Below are positions 27,029 to 37,545 of a DNA stretch of 64,000 nucleotides, in pieces. This stretch comes from Rhizobium leguminosarum. Lineage in GTDB: Bacteria; Pseudomonadota; Alphaproteobacteria; Rhizobiales; Rhizobiaceae. The notes beneath the pieces were generated by a model that saw only the letters and a list, made by a program, of their open reading frames with translations, ran no database searches and was not told the origin of the DNA. Position numbers and translations under genes: made by a program. Positions within the stretch are counted from its first letter, which is position 1. Each line of letters starts with the position of its first letter. The stretch is from positions 1 to 64,000 of the forward strand of contig NZ_JAGIOR010000001.1 of the NCBI RefSeq assembly GCF_017876795.1, read 5' to 3'.

Positions 27029-27889
27029 ATGAGCGCCACCGACCTCGCATCCCTCGAAAAGACCATCGAAGCCGCCTTCGACAATCGCGACAATGTGAAC
27101 ACGTCGACGAGGGGCGAGGTTCGCGATGCGGTCGAAGCAGCACTCAATCTGCTCGACGCCGGCACGGTCCGCGTCGCGAAGCGCGGCGCCGACGGCGCCT
27201 GGACGGTCAATCAGTGGCTGAAGAAGGCCGTGCTCTTGTCCTTCCGTCTCAACGATATGGACGTGGTCAAGGGCGGTTCGGGCAATTCCACCTGGTGGGA
27301 CAAGGTGCCTTCGAAGTTCGAAAACTGGGGCGAGAACCAATTCCGCGCCGCGGGTTTCCGCGCCGTGCCGAACTGCGTCGTGCGCCGTTCGGCCTATATC
27401 GCCCCGAACGCCATCCTGATGCCTTCCTTCGTCAATCTCGGCGCCTATGTCGGTGAAGGCACGATGGTCGATACCTGGGCGACGGTCGGCTCCTGCGCGC
27501 AGATCGGCAAACATGTGCATCTGTCCGGCGGCGTCGGCATCGGCGGCGTGCTGGAGCCGATGCAGGCGGGCCCGACGATCATCGAAGACAATTGCTTCAT
27601 CGGCGCTCGTTCGGAAGTGGTCGAGGGCTGTATCGTCCGCGAGGGCTCGGTGCTCGGCATGGGCGTCTTTATCGGCAAGTCGACCAAGATCGTCGACCGC
27701 GCCACCGGTGAGGTGACCTACGGCGAAGTGCCGCCTTATTCCGTCGTCGTCGCCGGTTCGATGCCGTCGGGCAATGCGACCATGGGCAACGGCAAGCCGG
27801 CGCCGCATCTCTACTGCGCCGTCATCGTCAAGCGCGTCGATGAACAGACCCGTTCCAAGACCGGCATCAACGAGCTGCTCAGAGATTGA
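27029..27889 (+). CDS. dapD: 2,3,4,5-tetrahydropyridine-2,6-dicarboxylate N-succinyltransferase
   Basis: A 286-residue enzyme of the succinylase branch of diaminopimelate/lysine synthesis. The C-terminal left-handed beta-helix shows hexapeptide repeats ([49 protein letters not shown]). The N-terminal helical domain has a normal length. AAGGAATT-type ribosome binding sequence precedes the ATG. It is followed by dapE, as in other rhizobia. Confidence 0.97.
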   Translation: MSATDLASLEKTIEAAFDNRDNVNTSTRGEVRDAVEAALNLLDAGTVRVAKRGADGAWTVNQWLKKAVLLSFRLNDMDVVKGGSGNSTWWDKVPSKFENWGENQFRAAGFRAVPNCVVRRSAYIAPNAILMPSFVNLGAYVGEGTMVDTWATVGSCAQIGKHVHLSGGVGIGGVLEPMQAGPTIIEDNCFIGARSEVVEGCIVREGSVLGMGVFIGKSTKIVDRATGEVTYGEVPPYSVVVAGSMPSGNATMGNGKPAPHLYCAVIVKRVDEQTRSKTGINELLRD

Positions 27890-27989
27890 TGACACCAGGA
27901 CATTGATCCGGTAAACAGACGGCGTCTTTTACGCGAGGCGCCGCCGCCTTGCCATGTCTTTGCCATTCCCGCCGGATAGTTCGACCGCC

Positions 27990-29183
27990 ATGACCGCTAC
28001 CGATCCCGTCGCCAATCTCCAGACGCTGATTCGCTGCCCCTCCGTGACACCCGCCGAAGGTGGCGCGCTGTCGGCGCTCGACGCCATGCTTGCGCCGCTC
28101 GGCTTTACCATCGACAAGGTGAAGGCGAGCGAAGAGGGCACAGCTGATATTGAAAACCTCTATGCCCGCCTCGGCAAGGACGGCCCGCATCTGATGTTTG
28201 CCGGCCATACCGATGTCGTGCCGGTCGGCGACGAAGCCGCCTGGACGCATCCGCCCTTTGCCGCCGAGATTGAGAAGGGCGAGCTTTTCGGCCGCGGCGC
28301 CGTCGACATGAAGGGCGGCATCGCCTGTTTCGTCGCCGCCGTCGCCCGCCATATCGAGAACAACGGGCGGCTCGCCGGCTCGATCTCCTTTCTGATCACC
28401 GGCGATGAAGAAGGTCCGGCGATCAACGGCACGGTCAAGCTCTTGCAATGGGCGGCTGAACGCGGCGAGCGCTGGGATGCCTGCCTGGTCGGCGAGCCCA
28501 CCAATCCGGACAGGCTGGGCGACATGATCAAGATCGGCCGGCGCGGCTCGCTGTCGGGCAAGATCACCGTGCACGGCGTCCAGGGCCATGCCGCCTATCC
28601 GCATCTTGCCGACAATCCGGTGCGCGGCATGCTGCAGCTGACCCAGGCGCTGATGGACCCGCCCTTCGACAGCGGCACCGACGACTTCCAGCCCTCGAAC
28701 CTCGAGGTGACCACGGTCGATGTCGGCAATCCGGCGACCAATGTCATTCCGGCGAAGGCATCGGCCAGCTTCAACATTCGCTTCAACGACAGCTGGACGG
28801 CCGAAACGCTGCGCGCCGAAATCCTGCGCCGCCTCGATGCCGCCGCCGGCAACGGCCAGCTGCGGCCGGGCCGCGAGCCGGTGAAATACGATATCGTCTG
28901 GGCCGACCGGCCAAGCCACGTGTTCCTGACGCGCAACAATGGCTTGATCGCCTCGCTGTCATCGGCCGTCGAGAGCGTTACCGGCCGCTCGCCGGCGCTT
29001 TCGACCACCGGCGGCACGTCGGATGCGCGCTTCATCAAGGATTATTGCCCGGTCGTCGAGTTCGGCCTCGTCGGCCAGACGATGCACATGGTCGACGAGC
29101 GCGTCGCAGTCGCCGATCTGGAGACGCTGACGGCGATCTACGAGACCTTCATCGCCCGCTGGTTCGCCAATGCCGGGGCTTAG
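27990..29183 (+). CDS. dapE: Succinyl-diaminopimelate desuccinylase
   Basis: A 397-residue zinc peptidase-like enzyme that removes succinate in lysine/diaminopimelate synthesis. Metal-site motifs are [22 protein letters not shown] and TGDEEGPA, with the closing motif [13 protein letters not shown]. The start at 27990 ([14 protein letters not shown]) is preferred over an upstream in-frame Met at 27954. It is likely in one operon with dapD. The next gene overlaps its end by 14 bases. Confidence 0.96.
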   Translation: MTATDPVANLQTLIRCPSVTPAEGGALSALDAMLAPLGFTIDKVKASEEGTADIENLYARLGKDGPHLMFAGHTDVVPVGDEAAWTHPPFAAEIEKGELFGRGAVDMKGGIACFVAAVARHIENNGRLAGSISFLITGDEEGPAINGTVKLLQWAAERGERWDACLVGEPTNPDRLGDMIKIGRRGSLSGKITVHGVQGHAAYPHLADNPVRGMLQLTQALMDPPFDSGTDDFQPSNLEVTTVDVGNPATNVIPAKASASFNIRFNDSWTAETLRAEILRRLDAAAGNGQLRPGREPVKYDIVWADRPSHVFLTRNNGLIASLSSAVESVTGRSPALSTTGGTSDARFIKDYCPVVEFGLVGQTMHMVDERVAVADLETLTAIYETFIARWFANAGA

Positions 29184-29766
29184 GGAAGTCCAGTACTATC
29201 TGGCCGGCCTCTGGCTGCTGATCCGGCTGGATCCACGCGGCTTCCGCTACCTCGACATGTCCGAGCGCGGCGTCAACCGCTCGTTCTGGGCGATGGCCTG
29301 GTGCCTGCCGCCGATGGGCATTTCCTGGCTCTGGTGGCGACAGGCCTTTCTGCGGTCGATGCCGCCGGAGGCCGATGTCGGCTTTGCCTTCTATGTCAGG
29401 CTCGGCCTTGTCGAGGTCGCCAACTGGTTTGTGCCGCTGGTCTTTGCCGGGCTGCTGCTGCTGGCCTTCCGCATGGGCGAGCGTTTCGCCCCCGTTGTCG
29501 TCAGCGTCAACTGGCTCGGCGTGCCGCTCTCCTATATCAATGGGCTGATGCTGGCGCTGGTGTTCTTCCTCCCCGGCTCCGTCGGCTTCGTCTCGCTGCT
29601 GCTGCTTGCCTTCATGCTGGCGCAGGTCTTCGCGCTGGCGCGCATTATCCGGATGATCTGCCATGGTCACGCGCTGATGGTCGGGGCGCTGACGCTGGTG
29701 CTGCTCGTGCCGTCGATGATCCTTTCGGAATATCTGCAGCACTTCCTCGGCATCTATCCCGTCTGA
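29170..29766 (+). CDS. Conserved membrane protein of unknown function
   Basis: A 198-residue protein with about four to five hydrophobic segments (for example [36 protein letters not shown] and [15 protein letters not shown]). Its start overlaps the last 14 bases of dapE in another frame, so it is translated in the dapDE unit. No domain was recognised. Linkage to dapE suggests an envelope or cell-wall role, but this is inference only. It ends 6 bases before the convergent truA gene. Confidence 0.8.
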   Translation: MPGLREVQYYLAGLWLLIRLDPRGFRYLDMSERGVNRSFWAMAWCLPPMGISWLWWRQAFLRSMPPEADVGFAFYVRLGLVEVANWFVPLVFAGLLLLAFRMGERFAPVVVSVNWLGVPLSYINGLMLALVFFLPGSVGFVSLLLLAFMLAQVFALARIIRMICHGHALMVGALTLVLLVPSMILSEYLQHFLGIYPV

Positions 29767-29772
29767 GCGGGC

Positions 29773-30579
29773 TTACGACAGATCTTCGCCGTCATCGGCA
29801 TCAGTGACCGGCCTGCGACGGTCGGGGATCACGTCGGGATAATCCACCTGCATGAAATAGAGCCCATCCGGCGGCGCCACCGGGCCGCAGGCCTTACGGT
29901 CTCGCGCTTCGAGCGCTGCCTTAACATCTTCAGGCGTCCATTTGCCTTCGCCGGCAAGCTTCAGAGTGCCGGCAAAGGAGCGGATCTGATTGTGGAGGAA
30001 GCTCTGCGCCGTGGCGCGGATCTCGATCAGCTCGCCATTGCGGGTCACATCCAGCCGGTCGAGCGTGCGCACCGGGCTGTTTGCCTGGCAATGGGCGGCG
30101 CGAAAGGTGGAAAAATCGTGCCGGCCGACCAGCTTCTGGGCGGCGGCGTGCATGACATCGTGGTCGAGCACCTTCGGCACCCACCAGGCCTTGCCGGCTT
30201 CAAGCGCCAGCGGCGCCCGGCGGCTGAGGATACGGTAGAGGTAATGGCGCCGCAACGCCGAGAAGCGGGCGTCGAAGAATTGGGGGGCCTCCTGCACATC
30301 GAGAATGGAGACACGCTCACCGGCGAGCCTCAGATGTGCGTTCAACGCGTTCTGCAGCTTGTAGGGCGACCAGACCTTGGAAAGATCGGCATGGACCACC
30401 TGGCCCATGGCGTGGACGCCGGAATCGGTGCGGCCGGCGCCGCGGACCAAGACCGTCTCTCCGGTCAGCGACAGCACCGCCGCTTCGATCGCGCCCTGCA
30501 CCGAGGGACCGTTCTCCTGGCGCTGCCAGCCGACATAGGGGCCGCCGTCATATTCGACGGTCATGCGGAAACGCGGCAT
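29773..30579 (-). CDS. truA: tRNA pseudouridine(38-40) synthase
   Basis: A 268-residue pseudouridine synthase that modifies positions 38-40 of the tRNA anticodon arm. The catalytic Asp is in [14 protein letters not shown] at about residues 47-60. Further conserved blocks are RRHYLYRI and [13 protein letters not shown]. Its start overlaps the fmt stop by one base (TGATG), so it is coupled to fmt. Its length is normal. Confidence 0.97.
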   Translation of the reverse strand: MPRFRMTVEYDGGPYVGWQRQENGPSVQGAIEAAVLSLTGETVLVRGAGRTDSGVHAMGQVVHADLSKVWSPYKLQNALNAHLRLAGERVSILDVQEAPQFFDARFSALRRHYLYRILSRRAPLALEAGKAWWVPKVLDHDVMHAAAQKLVGRHDFSTFRAAHCQANSPVRTLDRLDVTRNGELIEIRATAQSFLHNQIRSFAGTLKLAGEGKWTPEDVKAALEARDRKACGPVAPPDGLYFMQVDYPDVIPDRRRPVTDADDGEDLS

Positions 30580-31514
30580 CAGGAAAGCCTCGTGCCTGCG
30601 CCAAGCGGCGTGCCCCTGAGGAAATCGGCTGCCGCCAGCGGCTTGCCGCCTGCCTTCTGCAGCCGTGTCAGCCGCACCGCGCCCGACGCGCAGGCGACCA
30701 CGAGATCGTCGGTCAGCAATTGCCCGGCTGTCCCCTGCCCTTCGGCCAGCTCGGAGCCCAGCACCTTCACCCGCTCCGGCTTGCCGCCGATCTCGAGCTC
30801 GAACCAGGCCCCAGGAAATGGCGCCAGGCCGCGGATATGATTGTGCACAGCCGTGGCTTCCCTGACGAAATCGATGCGCGTCTCGGCCTTGTCGATCTTG
30901 GCGGCATAGAGCACGCCCTCGTCCGGCTGCGGCGTCAGCGGCAGGTCGTTCATCTCCAGCTTGACCATGGCTTCCGCCATTGCCTTGGCGCCGACCTGCA
31001 TCAGCCGGTCGTGCAATTCGCCTGCCGTCATGTTGCGGCCGATCTCGACCTTTCGGGTCAGCGCGACGGCGCCGGTATCAAGACCCTTGTCCATTTTCAT
31101 CACCATCATGCCGGTCTGCTCATCACCGGCCATGATCGCCCGCTGGATCGGTGCAGCACCCCGCCAGCGCGGCAACAGCGAGGCATGGCCATTATAGCAG
31201 CCGTCGCGGGTGCCGTTCAAAACCGCCTCCGGCAGCAGCAACCCGTATGCGACGACGACTGCAACATCGGCATCGAATGCGGCAAATCTCTCGCGCTCCT
31301 CGGGGTCTTTAAAATTGACCGGTGTAAAGACCGGAAGACCGAGCAATTCGGCTGCCTGATGCACCGGCGATTTCTGCAGATCGAGCCCGCGCCGCCCGCC
31401 CGGCCGCGGCGGCTGCGTATAGACGGCGACAATCCTGTGGCCGGCATCGACAAGCAGGCGCAGGGTCGGGACCGAGAACTCCGGGGTTCCCATGAAAATG
31501 ATGCGAAGAGACAT
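30579..31514 (-). CDS. fmt: Methionyl-tRNA formyltransferase
   Basis: A 311-residue enzyme that formylates initiator Met-tRNA. Catalytic residues are present as Asn108 and His110 ([11 protein letters not shown]) and Asp146 (DKGLDTG). The basic loop [11 protein letters not shown] and the C-terminal RNA-binding domain are also present. The start at 31514 ([14 protein letters not shown]) is standard. It normally follows def directly, but here a vapBC pair lies between def and fmt. Confidence 0.97.
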   Translation of the reverse strand: MSLRIIFMGTPEFSVPTLRLLVDAGHRIVAVYTQPPRPGGRRGLDLQKSPVHQAAELLGLPVFTPVNFKDPEERERFAAFDADVAVVVAYGLLLPEAVLNGTRDGCYNGHASLLPRWRGAAPIQRAIMAGDEQTGMMVMKMDKGLDTGAVALTRKVEIGRNMTAGELHDRLMQVGAKAMAEAMVKLEMNDLPLTPQPDEGVLYAAKIDKAETRIDFVREATAVHNHIRGLAPFPGAWFELEIGGKPERVKVLGSELAEGQGTAGQLLTDDLVVACASGAVRLTRLQKAGGKPLAAADFLRGTPLGAGTRLS

Positions 31515-31534
31515 TCTATCTCGCCAATTGAGGA

Positions 31535-31954
31535 TCAACCGTCTTCAAACGGGTTTACGAGCTTGAGATCAAGCCCCTCGAAATCTCTGGTGTTGCGGGT
31601 GGCAAGCGTCGCGCCGTTGGCAAGGCAGATAGCGGCTATCATTGCATCCTTCGTTTCGATCGGCCGCCCGGCCTTTCTGCGCTCCGCAGCCAGGAGGCCG
31701 TAGCGGTTCGCCGCACTGAGGGAAAACCCGAGGATACGGCCTGAAAATTCCGATTCGATCCGATTGAAGTCGGATACCAACGCTGTCTTTCGCCTGCCAT
31801 CGTCGAGGAGCTCCAGACCGTAGCGCATTTCGGCGACGGCAATCGTCGTCAGAAAAAGCGTCTCAACGTCGTAGCCATCAAGCCAATTCAATATCCGCTC
31901 GCTGTGGGCCCTTCCCTGCATTTCGGAAATCACATTCGTATCGAGGACGATCAT
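31535..31954 (-). CDS. vapC: VapC/FitB-type PIN-domain toxin
   Basis: A 139-residue PIN-domain ribonuclease. Acidic active-site residues are Asp5 (VLDTNVISE), Glu42 ([11 protein letters not shown]), Asp103 (TKDAMIAA) and Asp124 (NTRDF). The sequence is closest to the FitB subgroup ([11 protein letters not shown]...[10 protein letters not shown]). VapC toxins usually cleave specific tRNAs or rRNA. Its start overlaps the antitoxin stop as ATGA. It ends 20 bases before the fmt start. Confidence 0.92.
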   Translation of the reverse strand: MIVLDTNVISEMQGRAHSERILNWLDGYDVETLFLTTIAVAEMRYGLELLDDGRRKTALVSDFNRIESEFSGRILGFSLSAANRYGLLAAERRKAGRPIETKDAMIAAICLANGATLATRNTRDFEGLDLKLVNPFEDG

Positions 31955-32211
31955 GTGTCGAAACGTGGCGGTTCACGGTCGGGTTCGTGGCGCGATGCGG
32001 CGATGGCTTCCACCTCGTCATCGCGCAATCTTTCGTCACCCATCAGGGAGCGCAGGCGCTGCCCGGCCGAAACGCCCGAGCGCTCCGCAGCGATCTGCCG
32101 GCGGAGGATTTCGATCGCCTCTTCCGAAAGGCTGCGGCCGTTGCGTTGCGCGCTTTCCTGAAGCTGGCGTTTCATCGCATCCGGAACATCGCGGATAAGC
32201 AGGTCACCCAT
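31951..32211 (-). CDS. vapB: VapB/FitA-type antitoxin
   Basis: An 86-residue antitoxin. The N-terminal part (MGDLLIRDVPDAMKRQLQE, then RSLSEEAIEILRRQI) is an Arc/FitA-like ribbon-helix-helix DNA-binding domain, and the C-terminal tail binds the toxin. A strong GGAGGT lies 5 bases before the ATG at 32211, so this start is preferred over an upstream Met. It is coupled to the toxin gene by an ATGA overlap. Confidence 0.88.
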   Translation of the reverse strand: MGDLLIRDVPDAMKRQLQESAQRNGRSLSEEAIEILRRQIAAERSGVSAGQRLRSLMGDERLRDDEVEAIAASRHEPDREPPRFDT

Positions 32212-32275
32212 CGGTACCTCCATCATGATATCGGTGATATCATAGAGCCTCGCCGGCGAATTTTCAACGCAATGC

Positions 32276-32791
32276 TCAGAGCGCCTTCGACTTCGCCGCC
32301 TTGGTGAACTTCTTGATCACCATCTCCCGCTTCAGCCGCGAGATATGATCGATGAACAGCACGCCGTTCAGGTGGTCGATCTCGTGCTGCAGGCAGGTGG
32401 CGAGCAGGCCGTCGGCTTCAACCGTCTGTTCCTTGCCGTTCCGGTCGAGATATTTGACCGAGACGATAGCAGGGCGCTCGACCTCGGCATAATAATCCGG
32501 AATCGACAGGCAGCCTTCCTCGTAGACCGAGCGCTCGTCGGAGGATGTGACGATCTCCGGGTTGATGAAGACCTGCGGCTGCTTTTCCTCGCCCTCGCGC
32601 GCGATGTCGATGACCAGCATGCGGCGCGGTACGCCGATCTGGACTGCGGCAAGACCGATGCCCGGCGCGTCGTACATGGTTTCCAGCATGTCGTCGGCAA
32701 GGCGCTGCAGGTCGGCGTCGACCCGCTCGATCGGCTTGGAGATCTGGCGGAGAACGGGATCGGGAAGAATGATGAGTGGCTTGATGGTCAT
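32276..32791 (-). CDS. def: Peptide deformylase
   Basis: A 171-residue metalloenzyme that removes formyl groups from nascent proteins. The three family motifs are [10 protein letters not shown] (about 44-53), EGCLSIP with metal ligand Cys94, and QHEIDHLNG with His136, Glu137 and His140. It would normally be in an operon with fmt; the vapBC genes now separate them. The start at 32791 is the usual one ([12 protein letters not shown]). Confidence 0.97.
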   Translation of the reverse strand: MTIKPLIILPDPVLRQISKPIERVDADLQRLADDMLETMYDAPGIGLAAVQIGVPRRMLVIDIAREGEEKQPQVFINPEIVTSSDERSVYEEGCLSIPDYYAEVERPAIVSVKYLDRNGKEQTVEADGLLATCLQHEIDHLNGVLFIDHISRLKREMVIKKFTKAAKSKAL

Positions 32792-32888
32792 GGCGTTCCC
32801 ATAACCCATCTTTTCCGACTATGGAATTATCCGGCAGGCGGCGAAGACGCTTTTTTGCATCGCCGCCTGGAATTTCGCCATATTCCCC

Positions 32889-34385
32889 TCAGGCTGCCCG
32901 GCGGGCAGCGATGACGGCATGGCCCTCGGGGCGGGCGCGGAAGCGGCGCAGCAGTTCGATCAGGTTCTCCACCTGGTCCTTGAGGCGGCGGGTTTCGGCC
33001 GAGGAGTGCTCGACCATGTCCGAATTCTGCTGGGTGATCGCACCCATGTCGCGGACCGCGACGCTGACCTCGTTGACGCCGGTCGCCTGGTCGCGGGCGG
33101 CGGCGGCGATATCGGCGACGAAACGGTTGATGATGTCGATGCGGCTGATCATGTCGTTCAGCGCTTCGCCGGTGCTGGAGACGATGCCGACACCCTCATT
33201 GACCTGGGTCGAGCTCTGCGAGATCAGGTTCTTGATTTCCTTAGCGGCTTCCGCCGTGCGCTGGGCGAGCTGGCGGACTTCCTGGGCGACGACGGCAAAC
33301 CCCTTGCCGGCTTCCCCGGCGCGTGCCGCTTCGACGCCGGCGTTCAGCGCCAGCAGGTTGGTTTGGAAGGCGATCTCATCGATGACGCCGATGATCTTGG
33401 AGATCCCCATCGAGGATTTCTCGATGCCGGCCATCGCCGAGACGGCGCTGGTGACGAGTTCGCCGGAGTTCTTCGCCTTCTGCTGCGTCTCGCGCACGGC
33501 AGCCGAAGCCTTCTCGGCATTGGCGGCCGTCTGGCCGACGCTGACGGAAAGCTGTTGCAGGGCGGCCGAACTCTCTTCGACGCCTGCCGCCTGGTGGGCA
33601 GTGCGCAGCGCCAGGTCGTTGGTCGCAGTGGAAATGATATCGGCGCCGCCCATGATCTGGCCCGAGGCCTCGCGCACGGATGCGAAGGACTTGCGAAGGG
33701 CGCCGACGGCGCGGTTGTAATCCTCGGCCATCTGCCGGAAATTACCCGGCAGGTCGGACGGCAGAGTGGCTTCAAGATCGCCGTTCGACAGTGCTTCCAG
33801 ACCGCGGCGCAGCTGCTCCAGTGCCATCGCCTGGTCGGATTCGGCCTTGGCGCGCTGCTCTTCCAAGGCGCGACGCTTGGCTTCGAGCGTTTCCAGATAG
33901 ACCGAGATGGAATAATCCATGTCGAGCATGCCGGCCTTGATGACGGCCGACAGCTTCTCGGCCAGCAGCTTGCCTTGCTGGCGCGCGAAAACCGACGGCC
34001 ACTGCTTTTCCATGATGCCCTTGACGAGTTCGGACATGACGATGGCGTAACCGCCGATATACCAGCGCGGCTCCAGGCCGATGCGGGCGTGTGTCCTGCC
34101 GACCGCGGTCACGCCGTCGACATAGCTGTCGTCGAAGGCGCCGCCGGCGAGATTGGCCCAATGATCCTGCTGGCGCTGCTTGGCTTTGCCGACATGGTTC
34201 TTATCGGCAAAGAAGCCGGCGACAGCCGGGGTCCTGGCAATCTTGGCGTAGAATTTATCGAGGGCGGCGCCGATCAACTCGGTGATCACAGGGCGCAGAT
34301 CCCGCATCGACTTGCGTGCCGCCTCGTCGAGTTCGATGAAATCGAGGCGCTGCCTGAGGGCATTGTCGGTCTGCTGGGAGCTCAT
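32889..34385 (-). CDS. Globin-coupled chemoreceptor (HemAT-like)
   Basis: A 498-residue soluble chemoreceptor with no membrane helix. Residues 1 to about 160 form a globin domain with the proximal heme His99 in [24 protein letters not shown]-like linker follows, then the signalling hairpin [20 protein letters not shown]...[16 protein letters not shown]. Such proteins sense oxygen and signal to CheA. There is no C-terminal WxxF tether. The start at 34385 ([12 protein letters not shown]) has AGAGA upstream. It is divergent from rmuC. Confidence 0.92.
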   Translation of the reverse strand: MSSQQTDNALRQRLDFIELDEAARKSMRDLRPVITELIGAALDKFYAKIARTPAVAGFFADKNHVGKAKQRQQDHWANLAGGAFDDSYVDGVTAVGRTHARIGLEPRWYIGGYAIVMSELVKGIMEKQWPSVFARQQGKLLAEKLSAVIKAGMLDMDYSISVYLETLEAKRRALEEQRAKAESDQAMALEQLRRGLEALSNGDLEATLPSDLPGNFRQMAEDYNRAVGALRKSFASVREASGQIMGGADIISTATNDLALRTAHQAAGVEESSAALQQLSVSVGQTAANAEKASAAVRETQQKAKNSGELVTSAVSAMAGIEKSSMGISKIIGVIDEIAFQTNLLALNAGVEAARAGEAGKGFAVVAQEVRQLAQRTAEAAKEIKNLISQSSTQVNEGVGIVSSTGEALNDMISRIDIINRFVADIAAAARDQATGVNEVSVAVRDMGAITQQNSDMVEHSSAETRRLKDQVENLIELLRRFRARPEGHAVIAARRAA

Positions 34386-34588
34386 AGGGATCTCTGTACT
34401 TGGCGCGAGCGCGCGGGAAGGAATTCTGCGCCGCAGGTTTTGGCGAATATGGTTGAGCAATCGTTAAACCGAGCCGCGATTTTTCCGCAGAAGGCAGCAG
34501 GAGCTGCGGCATGCGAAGATATCGGGGACCGCCAATTCCGTTCACGTTTTGATCTATATATCGCCACCTCTTCTGTTATGGTTGCGGC

Positions 34589-35812
34589 ATGACCGTCAAT
34601 TCCGATTCGTTCACTTTGTCGTTTGCCTCGATCAGCCCGGCCATGCTGGTGCTTGCCGGCGGGGTTCTCTTGGCGTTTGTCCTGCTGGTGCTCGTGCTGC
34701 TGCTGCGGGGCGCGAGCCTTCGCCGCGAGCAGGCGGAGGAGGCGAGCTTTCGCGCGGGGGAAAGCGAGGCGCGCATGGCCGAGCTTCTCAGGATCCAGGC
34801 GGAGATGCAGGGCCGCATCGCGGCGATGACCGAGGTCTTCGGCGCGCGGCAGAGTGAACTCAACCAGACGATCAGCCAACGCCTCGACGGCATGTCGCAG
34901 CGGGTCAACTCGACGATCACCGAGCAGACCAAATCGACGCATGAGAACCTGCAGCGACTGCAGGAGCGGCTGGCGGTGATCGATGCCGCGCAGAACAATA
35001 TCCAGACGCTCGCCAAGGATGTCGTCGGGCTGCAGGCCATTCTCTCCAACAAGCAGACGCGCGGCGCCTTCGGCCAGTCGCGGATGGAGACCATCGTCGC
35101 CGACGGCCTGCCGATGGGCGCCTATGCCTTCCAGCAGACGCTCACCAACGGTTCGCGGCCGGACTGCACGATCCGCATGCCGAACGGCGCGCCGCCGCTG
35201 GTGATCGATGCAAAATTCCCGCTCGAAGCCTGGAACGCGATCCGCGACGCCGGCAGCCCGGAGGCCGGCAAGATCGCCGGCCAGCAATTCCGCCGCGACA
35301 TGGAGGTCCATATAAGGGACATTTCCGAGAAATATCTGATCCAGGGCGAAACCCAGGATACGGCCTTTCTCTTCGTGCCGTCGGAGTCGATCTTCGCCGA
35401 GATACACGAAAACTTCGAGCCGGTGGTGCAGAAGGCACATCGTGCGCGCATCGTCATCGTCTCGCCGTCGCTGCTGATGCTGTCGATCCAGGTCATCCAG
35501 GCCGTGCTCAAGGATCAGCGCATGCGGGCGCAGGCGCATCTGATCCAGGGCGAGGTGGCGATCCTGATGGATGATCTCGCTCGCCTCGACGAGCGGGTGC
35601 GCAAGCTGCAGGGTCATTTCACCTTGGCGCAGAAGGATATCGACATGGTGGTCACCTCGGCCGACAAACTCACCAGGCGCGGCGCCAAGATCGAAGCGTT
35701 GGAATTCGAGGCAGGCGGCGAGGCCAAGCCTGCCCGGGAGGACGAGCCCGCGGCCAAATCGGCGGAAAGCCGCACCGGTCTTCTCAAGCTCAGGGTGGTT
35801 GACGAGGAGTGA
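34589..35812 (+). CDS. rmuC: DNA recombination protein RmuC
   Basis: A 407-residue protein with an N-terminal membrane helix (MLVLAGGVLLAFVLLVLVLLL), a long coiled coil (to about 150), and the conserved RmuC nuclease-like core (VIDAKFPLEAWNAI, AFLFVPSESIFAEI, RIVIVSPSLLMLSI). RmuC limits recombination between inverted repeats. Its position next to def is common in rhizobia. Confidence 0.93.
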   Translation: MTVNSDSFTLSFASISPAMLVLAGGVLLAFVLLVLVLLLRGASLRREQAEEASFRAGESEARMAELLRIQAEMQGRIAAMTEVFGARQSELNQTISQRLDGMSQRVNSTITEQTKSTHENLQRLQERLAVIDAAQNNIQTLAKDVVGLQAILSNKQTRGAFGQSRMETIVADGLPMGAYAFQQTLTNGSRPDCTIRMPNGAPPLVIDAKFPLEAWNAIRDAGSPEAGKIAGQQFRRDMEVHIRDISEKYLIQGETQDTAFLFVPSESIFAEIHENFEPVVQKAHRARIVIVSPSLLMLSIQVIQAVLKDQRMRAQAHLIQGEVAILMDDLARLDERVRKLQGHFTLAQKDIDMVVTSADKLTRRGAKIEALEFEAGGEAKPAREDEPAAKSAESRTGLLKLRVVDEE

Positions 35813-35850
35813 CCGCTTCGGGCAGTGTCTCGCCCGCATGAAACAGCAGA

Positions 35851-35896
35851 AGCATGATGTCTTCCGAAAACCGCGCACACTTTTCGGCATCATGCT
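35851..35896. repeat. 45-nt interspersed palindromic repeat, copy D
   Basis: The best-formed copy: AGCATGATG and CCGAAAA pair with TTTTCGG and CATCATGCT around CCGCGCACAC. It lies between rmuC and rbsK, which run in the same direction, unlike the other four copies that lie between convergent genes. Confidence 0.75.
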
Positions 35897-35953
35897 CTAT
35901 CGAAGAATTGGAGCATGACGTTGCCCGCATGCCCCAAAAGACGGGACACCCTG

Positions 35954-36853
35954 ATGATCACAGTTTTTGGGTCCATCAACATGGACCTTATCGCCACGAC
36001 CGAGCGCCTGCCGAAGCCCGGCGAAACGGTGGCCGGCAACGGTTTTGCTACGGCCGCCGGCGGCAAGGGCGCCAACCAGGCGCTGGCAGCGCGGCGCGCC
36101 GGCCGCTATGTGCATATGGCCGGCGCCGTCGGCAAGGATAGCTTCGCCGCCGATGCCCTTTCCCTGCTCGATGATGCGGGAACCGATCTTTCTCTCGTCA
36201 AACATGTCGACGGTCCGACCGGCACAGCGCTGATCCTTGTCGGCGGCGACGGCGAAAACATGATCGCCGTCGTTCCCGGCGCCAACGGCCTGGTCACGCC
36301 TGAGGATGCCGAGACGGCGATCGGCGGAATGAAGGAAGCCGATATCCTGATGCTGCAGCTGGAAGTGCCGGCTGCCGCCGTCGAACACGCCCTGTCGGCC
36401 GCCCGCGCTAAGGGCGTCACCAGCATCCTCAACCTTGCTCCTTTGATCCCCGATGCGCCGCGTCTCGGTCGACTTGCCGATATCGTCATTGCCAACGAGA
36501 CTGAGTTCGAGCGGCTCGCCAGCCAGGACGGCATGGACGCACAGGCGCGCGAGGCAGCCCTTACGCGCCTGCATGCCGAAACCGGTCAGACGCTGATCGT
36601 GACGCTTGGCGGCGACGGCGTCGTCGCCATCCGCGACGGGGCGATTTCAAGGGCGCAGGGTTTGAAGATCGAACCCGTCGACACGGTCGGCGCAGGCGAC
36701 ACCTTCTGCGGCTATTTCGCTGCGAGCCTCGACGAGGGCCTCGATTTTGCCGCGGCGCTGCGCCGTGCGGCCGTTGCCGGTTCGCTCGCCTGCCTCAAAT
36801 CAGGGGCGCAGCCTTCGATCCCTTCGGGTGAAGACGTCGCAGCCAGGATATAG
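35954..36853 (+). CDS. rbsK: Ribokinase
   Basis: A 299-residue PfkB-family sugar kinase. The N-terminal NMDLIATTERLPKPGET, the substrate region GGKGANQALAA and the C-terminal active site DTVGAGDTFCGYF with catalytic Asp249 are typical of ribokinase. It phosphorylates D-ribose at O5. The ATG at 35954 is chosen because the longer frame has non-conserved residues before it. No ribose transporter is adjacent. Confidence 0.9.
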   Translation: MITVFGSINMDLIATTERLPKPGETVAGNGFATAAGGKGANQALAARRAGRYVHMAGAVGKDSFAADALSLLDDAGTDLSLVKHVDGPTGTALILVGGDGENMIAVVPGANGLVTPEDAETAIGGMKEADILMLQLEVPAAAVEHALSAARAKGVTSILNLAPLIPDAPRLGRLADIVIANETEFERLASQDGMDAQAREAALTRLHAETGQTLIVTLGGDGVVAIRDGAISRAQGLKIEPVDTVGAGDTFCGYFAASLDEGLDFAAALRRAAVAGSLACLKSGAQPSIPSGEDVAARI

Positions 36854-36964
36854 CGGAGTTTCCTTGCGAAGCCGCCGGAAAAACTCCCGCTGATTCAGGG
36901 AATTCCGGCGGTTTTCCTGCCTGACGCGCATCGCATCGAAGGTGATTCACGCGACGCGCTTTCT

Positions 36965-37009
36965 GCAGATCCTTATCGCAAACTGCTGCACAGTTTTGCG
37001 AGGACATGC
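36965..37009. repeat. 45-nt interspersed palindromic repeat, copy E
   Basis: GCAGATCC and CGCAAA pair imperfectly with TTTTGCG and GGACATGC around CTGCTGCACAG. It sits between the convergent ends of rbsK and ptsN, directly at the ptsN stop, and may end both transcripts. Confidence 0.68.
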
Positions 37010-37010
37010 C

Positions 37011-37475
37011 TCAGGCGGCGTTCGACGTCTGCTCTTCGTTGAGGAAGGCGTAGATCGCCGAAGCGGAATCGGTGGCGCGCAGCTTGGCGACCAGATCGTG
37101 ATCGCGCAGCACGCGGGCAATCCGCGACAGGGCCTTGAGGTGATCAGCACCCGCGCCTTCCGGCGCCAGCAGCAGGAAGACGAGATCGACAGGCTGGTCG
37201 TCTAGGGCCTCGAAATCGACAGGCTGCTCCAGCCGGGCGAAGATGCCGACGATCGAATGGATGTTGACCAGCTTGCCGTGGGGAATGGCGATGCCGTTGC
37301 CGACGCCGGTCGAGCCAAGGCGTTCGCGCTGCAGGATGACGTCGAAAATCTCCCGTTCGGAGAGCCCGGTGATCCTGGCGGCTCTTGCGGCCAATTCCTG
37401 AAGCAGCTGTTTCTTGGAATTTACTCTGAGGGCGGGAATGATCGCATCCTGATGGAGCAAATCTGCCAATGCCAT
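37011..37475 (-). CDS. ptsN: Nitrogen PTS EIIA protein
   Basis: A 154-residue EIIA(Ntr) protein with phosphorylated His66 in GIAIPHGKL. It receives phosphate from PtsO/PtsP and links nitrogen status, potassium uptake and envelope functions. Position and order (rpoN, then hpf, then ptsN) follow the conserved rpoN cluster, although a transporter gene has entered between rpoN and hpf. It starts 70 bases after hpf and is probably co-transcribed. Confidence 0.96.
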   Translation of the reverse strand: MALADLLHQDAIIPALRVNSKKQLLQELAARAARITGLSEREIFDVILQRERLGSTGVGNGIAIPHGKLVNIHSIVGIFARLEQPVDFEALDDQPVDLVFLLLAPEGAGADHLKALSRIARVLRDHDLVAKLRATDSASAIYAFLNEEQTSNAA

Positions 37476-37545
37476 TTCTTTTTCCTTCTGTCGCCTTGAT
37501 CAAATGCAAGGAGCGGCGGCAATACCGCCGCTCACAGCCCTGATC

